Notes under the pieces: model-generated
Database searches by the model: none
What the model was told of the DNA's origin: nothing
The model's input: only the letters and a program-made list of their open reading frames with translations
DNA from: Pomacea canaliculata
Lineage: Eukaryota; Mollusca; Gastropoda; Architaenioglossa; Ampullariidae
DNA length: 64,000 nt
NCBI RefSeq assembly: GCF_003073045.1
Contig: NC_037590.1
Span: 6,164,016 to 6,228,015, forward strand
Reading direction: 5' to 3'
Position numbers and translations under genes: made by a program
Part shown: positions 55,124 to 64,000 of the stretch, one piece after another
Position numbering within the stretch: the stretch's first letter is position 1
Layout of the letters: every line of letters starts with the position of its first letter

Positions 55124-58100
55124 GTGAGCGATCAGCACTGATGGGTTTTTAAAATTAATTTATTTACTTCTCGTTCGTTCACTCACTCATGTCGGCTATC
55201 AAAACGTTCTTTGTGTTTTCCTCTGGACTGGTTGGTGGTTGGTTTGTTGGTTGGTTGGTGGTTGGTTGGGTTTGGGTTTTTACTCATTCTGTCACTCGCG
55301 CATACGTTGTGGGGACTACAAAAGTTGATTTTTCGTTGTTTTGTGTCTGTGGTTTTTTTTTCAGTCTTATTTTTCCCCCTTGCCGATTTCGTCTCTTTTT
55401 GTATTCATTCGCTATCTATCTATAAAGTACATAGGATACCCGACGTTGTCTAGGTGGAGTTGTTTCATCTGACAGGCTGTCAGTTCTCAATTCGCTCGCA
55501 GACCAGATCGAGATGTAAGATACAAGAGGGTGTAAGAGGAAATTCGTGTAAGCGTCCTGTCTTTTCTACTGAAGGGGAGATAAGAACTGGAATGCTACCA
55601 GACACCACGGACCTTTTCTCTCTTTCTAGCGTTTAAGTGAACCCAACGGTAAAATCTCATAACAGGTAAAATAAACATTAAAATAAAGCAAAATACCTAA
55701 ACGAAACCTTCTCGCAGACAGAAAGGAGTTGTAAAAAGCTTGGTCGCGATCGGACAAACGGTGTGGGTTTGCACAATGCTTACTTAGAACCACATACCCG
55801 TCCCCACACTCCCCTTTATTTATACGACAGCTGAGGATCTCTTTGATTCTCGCGATATTCTGTGAATTCATACAAAATTAAAGGTGTTCACTTTCTTTTT
55901 CCATTACACCGGCTTTTGTCTTGCTTATCAGGCTGTTTGCAGGGGCTGTAAGCCATCATGGTATCGTGAGACATCCTCACATCGGTGCCAGTTCAAATCG
56001 CCACCCAGACAATCCACGGGCCTAATGTCCAGCCAGCACGCACAGTTCAAACCCAACCTCTCACCCACTCCCAACTTCCTTGCCAGAACAGAATGACTGA
56101 TTTCTCAAGACATCCAACCTTCCTCATTATCTCTTTCTCCTTTTTTTCAAGGAACGGTCACTTTCTTTCAGGACTATTTGAAAATCCTTTTGTGATGCTG
56201 TCCAGGATAGCTTAAATATTTTCAACATATAACATTAGTTAAAAGCTTACTTCATTTCGTCTACACTACACTAAGTCACTACAAAGTTTTAATGCATAGT
56301 TTTTCCATTGATATAATAAAGTTGTAATGTCACTTTATTCTTGAAAAACGTATCTTACATTTGACAAACGGTAATTTAGACACAGAGTAATTATATTAAC
56401 TAACAGGTAGTTGATTTTAAGCTCTCATTATTTTCAAACAACATTTGCAAACCCAATCCGATTTCCTGCAAAATGCGTTTAACCATTGAGTACTCCAAGA
56501 ACATGTCTGCTGACAAAATAATAGAATGAAATGGAAAAACAGGGAATGAAGGACAACTCATTCGCAGACCCCAAGCGAACTGCTTCAGCTAAAGTTTCCA
56601 CTAATCTTGTGTTAAATCACTAATCTCTCATGGCTGAGTTCACATTGTTAGCTCACGGGGCTGTGGGGTCGGTTGTCCTGACCCACGAGCTATTTGTCGT
56701 TGATCTTTACCGCCGGTGAGACTGCACACCTGGTGTCGCATGGCTGGCTGTTGTGTCAGCAGCTTTGAGTTTCACTGAGTAAAAAACGGTTACATTTACA
56801 AGATAATTGTCAGCCCTTCTCCTTTATCGTCTTTATATTCGATGACGACGCATGATTTTCCATGACTCACGAGATATGCTGTCAAATGCTTTCTTAAAGT
56901 CTACCAACAGCATAGAGAGTGCTGTTCTTTTCTGTACTTTGTTGTATAATCTGCCTTAAGGTGAAGATTTGATCACTACATGACCTTCCTCTTCTAAAGC
57001 CAGCTTGTTCTTGCTGATGATGATAAGAACAGTGGAGAGCGTCTTAAACATGATTCGACTGAAGATTTTGCTTGTTTGTCCAGGCAGAGTACCTCCGCCA
57101 ATCATTACAGTCCCTAAAGTCCCCTTTATTTCGACAGTTTGAAAATTATACTCACCTTCCATTTTTCTAGCGTTTGTTCATATTCCCATATTTTCTGGAA
57201 GATCTTTCAGAGCAGCTTCTGGATTTCTTCTACCTCCAGATTAAACATTTTGGAGCAAATCCCATCACGACCTGGGGCTTTGCCATCATTTTGGGGATGG
57301 CTTCATTTTCTTCTGTAAAATAGAGTTACGAGGATTTAATTTTGGTTTCTAAAAGTCCTGGGGACATTATCCTCTACTGCATCAGAAGCAATTTATTATT
57401 TTGTAGCTTGTCATATCATAGCAATATTTGTAAAAAAAAAAAGTGTAAATGTCAGAAAGACAAGGAAAATGAGACCTGGCTGGCTGACATTTTCTCTCCC
57501 TCCCACACAGAACATAAAATATAGACAGGAAAGTCTCAGTATTCTAGTGTAATCAGACTGTAAACTAATGCTTTATTCAATTTGATTTTAAAAAAACTGC
57601 TTCTTTTAACAAACTAGATACAGTTTCAAACTAATTCAGATAGGTCTTAGATGCAATAGTTATATCCACAAACGAATTTCTGTTCTCTCTCCATCACACA
57701 CACACTGTCCCTTATTCGCGTGTACCACGAGGGCCATTAACCACAGTGTAACAAGATGAAAGAGTTTGTTGTCAATAAGCTACCTTTATTATCGGTCTGT
57801 GGAGAGTAGTTATTGTGTCTGTCACCTGAAGAATGTACTTGATCTTGGTTATCATCCAGGACAACATGCTGATGGCCGCAGTCAACGACGACGCCACTGG
57901 TCGTCTGGAAACACAGAAACCATTAAACTACATCCCATCCTGCATAAGAAATGAATTTTCTTTATGCTGAACAAAAATTATGAGACATTGCTTGTTTCCC
58001 CTCTTGTAAAATACAACCAAAACAAAAATTAAATTTTATTGAAGGATCATCCACATGTCTGTCACAACTTTCCACTAGTGTCTGTAGAGTCTAGTTTACC

Positions 58101-59070
58101 AGAGGTAATAACAATCTAGAGGATATCCGGCTTCAGCATCCCTGGCGGTTTTTTTTTACTCTGTGTTTTTTTTTTAATTAAAAAAACTGTACGTTCGAAT
58201 TCAACACAATTTTGCCCTACACTGTACTGGTGCAGGTGTGTTCAACAAATTTCTGCTCGATGAAGTCTACGTTCTCAGTCACTTTATTGCATACAAACCT
58301 TTGGATAAGCGACAGGTCACTCCGCACCTTGTCGCGAGATAAACATAATTGTTTATCCGTAGGTTTGTGTGTCTGTGACTCCGCCGCTCCAGCTCCATGA
58401 GGATGTCACGTGATGTCAGACCATTGTTCGAGGACGCTTCAGTCAATACCGGGGGCGGTCGGTGCGCAGTGCCTAAAGTGCCTGTCATCACGACAATGAC
58501 AATCGAGAGTTGTAAGTTCGGATCTCTGCTCAGATATCCTTCTCTACGGATGTGACACCTGTTCACATTTTTTCCCTCATTTCCTCCATCCTGTGTGTGT
58601 GCGCGCGCACATGTTTGAAGGTGTATTCGATGTCTACCCTAAAGGTGTGTTCTCGTGTGCCTCACTAATGTGTAATAAGTGTAAATCATTTACTGTTTCT
58701 GGTAGGAAAGGGCGACATATAAATGAACAATCTTTATTTATTTACCATGTACGACCTTTTTTCGTGTTGTTTTCAGGTGTGCCTTGGGATTCGCCTGTGC
58801 CACTGGCGACCTACCTTCTCCGTGCAATATTTCTGTTGGCGAATGTCACACCTGCCATCTCTCATCAACCCTTTCCTGTACGGCTTTCTGCGCAAGTCCC
58901 TGCGCAGTCGCATTCGTCGTGGTTTGGAGCGCTACTTCCTGTGTCTACGTTCAAACCGGGTGGGCGATGCCGGCGCTCACACCCGAACTGTTCACTACAA
59001 CGTCGCGGAGCTGCCGTCCGCCATCAGGCCGCGTGACCCGGAAGCCAGCACGATACACATTTCAGGGTGA
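54158..59070 (+). CDS. Rhodopsin-like (class A) GPCR, prostanoid-receptor-like (2 coding exons)
   Basis: Plasma-membrane receptor; ligand unknown. Coding exons 54158-55123 (322 codons) and 58777-59070 (97 codons plus TGA), 419 aa. TM1 about VTFIGVSNVTLLAHE, TM2 LLVLALASADTLATLIGFLP with the LAxAD motif, TM3 ending MGVERVLALRAPFFY, TM4 FLLVLAALTLVSGLM, TM5 VLIAQGVLWTLVLLLCNW, TM6 MMTINALFLSSSF, TM7 LPSLINPFLYGFLR. ER in place of DRY followed by ALRxPFFY, lack of CWxP in TM6, and an intron in late TM6 are all prostanoid-receptor traits. Against it, TM7 has NPFLY instead of the prostanoid DPWxY. The first extracellular loop is long, polar and Ser/Thr-rich; loop 2 has no cysteine. The first exon is strikingly GC-rich against AT-rich flanks. 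ATG 54158 is the first in frame. Confidence 0.88.
55124..58776 (+). other. GPCR intron in TM6
   Basis: 3.65 kb. Contains an antisense LINE relic (56825-57315). No coding exon recognised; open frames near 55211 and 58212 have no family signal. Confidence 0.7.
56825..57315 (-). mobile_element. LINE reverse-transcriptase relic in the GPCR intron
   Basis: Minus strand, in more than one frame: KKGDFRDCNDWR, then EQAGFRRGRSCSDQIFTLRQ, STEKNSTLYAV and DFKKAFDSIS, the conserved fingers-palm part of LINE reverse transcriptase, with several frame breaks. Upstream a worn GFAPKCLIWR stretch continues to about 57315. About 490 bp, truncated at both ends. Confidence 0.85.
58777..59070 (+). CDS. GPCR coding exon 2 (end of TM6, TM7, C-tail)
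   Basis: Acceptor ttgttttcag, then VCLGIRLCHWRPTFSVQYFC WRMSHLPSLINPFLYGFLRK SLRSRIRRGLERYF, a cytosolic tail with LCLRSN and STIHISG, TGA at 59068-59070. NPFLY and the basic helix 8 (FLRKSLRSRIRR) fix the frame; the other two open frames are shadows. Confidence 0.92.
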   Translation: MCLGIRLCHWRPTFSVQYFCWRMSHLPSLINPFLYGFLRKSLRSRIRRGLERYFLCLRSNRVGDAGAHTRTVHYNVAELPSAIRPRDPEASTIHISG

Positions 59071-59197
59071 AAATGTGATTCAAAGAAAATTTTAACTTCA
59101 CTGTTTCAAAGTGATTTTGAAAGCATCTTGGTGATATTTTCAGTTCTGTTTCGGATTTTTTAAGAATCTCATTTTCTAGAGCAGCATTACAACCGGA

Positions 59198-59203
59198 AAT
59201 AAA
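59198..59203 (+). promoter_or_regulatory. Probable GPCR polyadenylation signal
   Basis: AATAAA 128 bases after the stop codon. Confidence 0.5.
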
Positions 59204-59224
59204 CCCTGCAGGCTGGTTCTGTAG

Positions 59225-61879
59225 CCTTCCTCACCAAAAATGTTTGTCAACTTCATTTTTCATGACATATAATTAATGTACTAGATAGTACTGCTAATAC
59301 ATATTACATTCTTTTAAAATGAGTTTGATAAACCATTATTAAACAAGAAATTTTAAAACATCTTTAAGTAACTGTGCTTATATGATTATGAAATCATCTT
59401 TTGTGTACGTCCGCGTGTCTTCTCCTTTTTCCCCCCAAGTAATTTTATTAGCAACTGATTTTGCTAGTGAATTTAGGTTACTAATTGACAGATATCAGTA
59501 AAAAGGTAATATTTCACAATTTTTACGTTCGCACCCTAGTGAGCAGGCACGCACAGAGAGAGAGAAAGAAAGAAAGAGGAGCATATGAAAACACAAACAA
59601 GCATTCAGAAAAAGGTTTGATTGTCCAACAGGCAGTCTTCTCCTGATCAAACAATTTATTCAACACATAAAAAGCAAGCAAGCTCGTCAACACTTGACCG
59701 ACTATGATTCGCGCAGTAAGATAAAGATCAAGATTACTTGTTTTGGGATGGGTTTTTTCACACTCACTAAGCAAAAATTTGTTCTGTTGCGTTACGGTGA
59801 TTTCATGTTCAGAATAATTTGCAGACCCTTCCCAGATGCAAACCTGGGTTGTCAGTGGTGATCGATGGGCAGCCAGCCACGTGATCGAGTGACCCGTCCA
59901 GGCCAATCAAATACAGGATGCGCCATAAATATTTAACGGTGTACGGGGATCGATTTCATGGATAAATGAGAGAACGAACGAACAAACAAAAGAAACAAAG
60001 AAGAGTTATTTACTAAGTGAACAAATCAATGAACAAGTTAATTACCCTGCCAAACTATAGCAATTCCTGGGCCGTATATTGTTGTCACTCTAAGGTTGGG
60101 AAAAAATGCTAATGATGCACTGGTTTTATGGCTGACCATTGGCATCCATATGGCTCTGTCTGTGTGTGTGTGCACGTGCTCAACAAGATGCACCCATTAA
60201 AGGACAAGACATACCACCCTGTACTGCTGGGCTATGCTTTGTGTTGGAGGTAGGAGAGGCAAGAGAGGGAGGTAGTAACCAACGAACGACAGGCACACTG
60301 CAGGTCAAGAGAAGACGATTTCGATATTGAAAAAGTATTTTTTCTGAATACTATTCAGAACCAGTCCGGTATTTACATCTCCTTTGATCACTGATTGTCC
60401 ACTCGATACAAGAATCTGATTTTTATTTGTACATCACACAGACGGCCAGTCCACGTGATAAATGATGTTCTCTTTAACAGAAGAGAAGAAAATTCAACGC
60501 TCGTATCGGGAACAAAATCTGCTGAAAATATTTACCTTTCTATTCGTAGATGTTATGCATATTCTTGTGAAAAATATTTGCCTTTCTGTTCGTATATGGT
60601 AATTTCGATTCACTTTTCCCGCCGCCCTGAAAGGCTGTTTCCACACGAGTGAATGCCAAAGCTTCGATCTCCTGACGACATGAATGAGAGCAAAAAGGTA
60701 CCCGGCCTCAAACTGATTGGCTCCCGGTATTGGCATGGGTGGCCCGCGGTGTTTACCCGCTTGGCTGATGATAGTTTACACTACCCCCAATCAACAGCCG
60801 TAACGATGGTAAACAATAACGACACACAGTCGTTGGTTATATTCGTCAAAAATTAACTTCTGTCACAGGGTGTGAACTGAGCGCTCAATCCAAGATTCGG
60901 GCATCTAGTGCGAAATTTCTGACAATGACCGGAAACTACTGAAGAAGCTGATGTAAGAGGGAAAGTTTTAAAATTTGTCAACATGAGATAGAAAGTAGAT
61001 GAATACAATAAAATTTTGTTCCCTGGATTATAAGCTTTTGTCGTATTTCAGATGTACTATGATAGAGCTCATTCCTGGCTACATTTATTACACTGATCAG
61101 AGTCTTTGCCTGACATACCAAATGATTTTTTTGTGTGTTGATATCCGAATGACTAGTCACAGAAACTATGGGAATCTTTCTCTTTTCGTTACTTCCATTA
61201 ACAAGTTGATCATATTTAGACAGATGCTAGTGGGTATCAGTCCAATATGGCAGATAATAATTGCTGTCTGCTGTCGGTAACCTCTTCTGCATTACTCATT
61301 ACTTAATTACACGAAGCTGTCTTGCAGATTGACTGAAAAAGGCTCAGACATTAATGGTCAGGAAATGTCTCCAGCTTTGTCAACACAATCCTCTTTTGAT
61401 CAGACCTAGTGATACGGAGAGTCCGGTTTGCCTGTTATCGGTCATCAGATTCCTTCTTTACGATCATTACGCGCTCGATCGTTCCTGTTCGTTGCCCTGT
61501 CAACCCTGGGCAAGGCTGAAAAAAGAACAGCAACAAGGCTGGCAAGTTAAGCAACAAGAATAAGGCTAGCAAACAATAATGAATATTTTTTAAATAGGGT
61601 TTCAGTCAAGGTAAATAAGGTAGCATAGGCGAACAAAACTAAAAAGAACACTCTTAATAGGACGAATTCTCAAACATTTTACTTTGGGGATATTTTACAT
61701 GAGGTTTATAATAATTGCAAAATATGTCCACATCCGACAACAGACGTATAAGCTCAGACTGGCGAGAAATAAATCACAAAGCGTTTATTGTTTTTAGTCA
61801 TCAATGCCGGTGTGCGCAAAATCAAAGCGCAAAGGTCATTTCTTGCAGTCCGTATGTGGGAGACACAATGCGACACAGA
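59225..61879. other. Intergenic, no gene recognised
   Basis: AT-rich unique sequence with short chance frames on both strands and a (GAAA/GAGA)n patch near 59558-59580. Confidence 0.4.
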
Positions 61880-62640
61880 AGAGGTGAATGCCCGCCAACG
61901 GGACTGGTCTTGGGTCCGTTAGTAGACAGTCGGTCCACTCCTTCCAGTTCGTCGCCCAGCTTTTCTGTTGTTTTTCACGGCGTTGACGGTCTTCGACTTA
62001 CTCTTGGAGGAGCATCTTTGATAAGATGTCATGACAACTTCTGCCACTTGAAGATAGGAAGCAGATGTTTCCATGGACAAGGAGGTTTGTCTTTAGTTTC
62101 CTTTAAGAGCAGGGGTCTCCTGAAGCACGCCTCAAATTTTAGAACGCCTGGATCCGTCGCTCCATTCTCCATTCTGTGCAGATTTTCCTGCAGTGTGGGA
62201 AGAGCCCTCATTATCTCTTCGCCGCCACCTTTGATCAACTGCGCTGGAACATTGTCCACACCCGGGGGCTTTCCTCCCTCAGGCTCCTAGTAGCCCGTTC
62301 GACCTCTTCCCATAGAACTTGCAGGTCCTCTGGGTCTGTGTTCGTATCCTGGTTCTCTGTAAGAATTTCTTTTTTGTCCCCAGCTTTAAGTTCAAAGGTT
62401 GCTGCCATCCTCCGTCTACCAGATAAGGATAGCCTTATCATCCGAGAGCAGATGACCCTCGTTGTCCTGACATTTTCTGCTGATCCTCGTTGATAAGAAT
62501 CTTGCGTAGGCGGAAGCCTTGTTTGTCATCCTCGGCCAACTTTCCTTTGAACGCCCGAGAACCTTCTTGTTTGTTTGATGCGACACGAGAGGATGTCCAC
62601 ATCACAGTCGATTAAGAGCTGGGCAGAAATGGTGATCACA
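61880..62640 (-). mobile_element. LINE reverse-transcriptase N-terminal relic
   Basis: Minus strand, two overlapping frames: NQDTNTDPEDLQVLWEEVER ATRSLREESPRV, then VDNVPAQLIKGGGEEIMRAL PTLQENLHRMENGATDPGVL K, matching the 'VEKAIxxLKxGKSPGVDNIPAELIK' region of LINE ORF2 (pattern). A further frame break follows. The continuation to 61880 is weaker. A third LINE lineage in this window. Confidence 0.7.
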
Positions 62641-64000
62641 ATCTTGTATTAACAAGCCTAAAGTTGAAGTTAAAGGTGAAGGGACGCAAGCCCAGCCCAC
62701 GAAGTCGCTGTGACCTGCAGAAATTGCGAGACTCCAATATTGCTGAAGTCTTCAAGAACTTTTGTTTAATTTCTTCCAGACGCAAGTTCAAACACACTCT
62801 TTAATGGCCTTTTAACCAGTTTCTTCGAGGCCCTCTTATTTCTATCTACTAAATGGCTCTTAGTTTGCATGAACTCTATGTCAGATGTTGATCGACACAC
62901 AAACATTTTGCATCCGGAAAGAAAAGAAATCCAATCTAAACACACTAATAATTTTGTGCTGAGGCTTTTTCTTTAACTTCTAAAACTGGAGGCGGCGCAT
63001 TGCTAATTAAAAAATTGTATTTCATATTTATCAACTGGATAAACATTTATTGCAGTATATTTTTTGTCCAATGTTATCATCGGCAAACACCAGATTGTCT
63101 TGCGAGTACAGTTTCTCGCCAAAATCGAAGGTTTTGTATTTTTCGTATAAACAGTCGTCTGCCCGCTGCTGTAGACGCATGTGGTTCTAAGCATCAAATT
63201 TTAAACCGGAAGTACTATTGTGTTCATGTTTTCGGGAAAGATTGATTCATAGAGTAGGGTAAGTGGGGCTACGTTGTACCAGACTTATAATCTGTTAATG
63301 AACACTTTAAACTCTTGACACTACTAGTGCTATTGCGATATAACCACATACGTTCCTTTATACATAGATATAATTTATATCTTTATTGCCAGCGTTTGAG
63401 GTTTTCGTTTGAATCAAGCTTATTCATGCGCAGCTTCGATGTAAGCACGAACTTGTATTATTGGACTGCCAAAGACACGAGAAATTCGTGAAAATGTGGC
63501 ACAGAAAGCTCCTGTCCTCAGCTTTTGGTGAGTTCTTGTGGTGCAGCTACCACTACACATCGCAGGTTCAGATGGCAAACCCATTCTTCATGTCAGGAAA
63601 GTGTTTTCGCCGTTATTTTGTCTTGTTTCCTGTAGGTAAGGACCACAGGCAGTTTGCATAGTCTAGGGATGCATGACCCGTACACGACAGCTGATAATAA
63701 TCTTCATTTATTTCTTATTCTTCAACTTAATCTGTCAGACCTCTAAAAACCGTTGGAGGGCCGCGATTTCTGTATCGTCGTCGAAAGCGGGAAACATGTA
63801 ATTGTGTTCTCGACAACGTTAACAGCTACGACAACATTCATTTCCCTCCTCGAAATGCTCATTAACCATGGTCTGCCGGCAGGACCGATGAGATTTATTT
63901 CCCTGTACACTCATCAACCAGCTGGACGGGTAGTGTAGAAAATCCTCCTCTAGTTGTTCGTCATTAGAAATGATTTGTTAGTCAAGCATCCTTGTTAACT
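62641..64000. other. No feature recognised
   Basis: AT-rich DNA to the window end. Frames of 60-80 codons at 63000-63700 show no domains, splice structure or repeat. Confidence 0.4.

Noticed and set aside
54575-55138. 187-codon minus-strand and 161-codon plus-strand open frames over the GPCR exon
   Set aside because: Shadows of the GC-rich receptor exon; the receptor frame has all seven-helix motifs and correct splicing.
55916-56060. tRNA/SINE-like block with an AGTTCAAATC box B
   Set aside because: No matching box A or arm pairing; too weak to call.

Overview
This is a stretch of animal nuclear DNA: AT-rich, with widely spaced short exons bounded by GT/AG introns, many microsatellites, and decayed non-LTR retrotransposons and small DNA transposons. 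The protein genes point to a lophotrochozoan, most likely a mollusc; that placement is an inference from the calcium-channel beta subunit and the repeat types, not a database result. Nearly all long open frames are chance, tandem-repeat or LINE-derived; the real genes had to be assembled exon by exon.

Layout. 45-149 (+): last coding exon of a membrane protein, probably an ABCG-type transporter, with its 3' UTR to about 1.38 kb. 2682-2753 (+): a complete tRNA-Asp(GTC). 6817-27598 (+): a voltage-gated calcium channel beta subunit gene (CACNB), 11 coding exons, about 568 aa; its introns hold a LINE 3' end, a pogo-like remnant, two hAT-like MITEs, a tRNA-like SINE and a LINE reverse-transcriptase relic. 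About 27.6-34 kb: its 3' UTR and gene-poor DNA. 34.6-36.1 kb: LINE pieces, one flanked by a clean 478-bp hAT element with a perfect 8-bp target duplication. 36324-42004 (-): AAMP, a WD40-repeat protein, 11 exons, about 430 aa, tail-to-tail with CACNB. 42.0-42.6 kb: a compact promoter region with a CRE palindrome, apparently shared with a divergent small membrane-protein gene whose last exon is 43537-43678. 43.7-50.7 kb: largely empty, with a CpG-rich patch near 47.9 kb and a 521-bp fold-back inverted repeat at 49.5-50.0 kb. 50.8-59.1 kb (+): a rhodopsin-like GPCR gene resembling prostanoid receptors, two coding exons (419 aa) split inside TM6, with a probable upstream exon; its introns hold a long 33-bp minisatellite and another LINE relic. 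59.1-64 kb: no gene recognised apart from a LINE relic at 61.9-62.6 kb.

The genes do not form a pathway. CACNB traffics and gates high-voltage calcium channels, AAMP is a cytosolic WD40 scaffold, and the GPCR would sense an extracellular ligand. The observations most worth checking are two apparent one-base frame breaks in otherwise perfectly conserved exons (CACNB exon 7 and AAMP exon 10), both next to short homopolymers; a 44-bp duplication that copied the start of CACNB exon 5 into its own splice-acceptor region; the minisatellite whose unit and indels are all multiples of three; and the large fold-back element upstream of the GPCR. I found no clear evidence of a wholly new molecular system.
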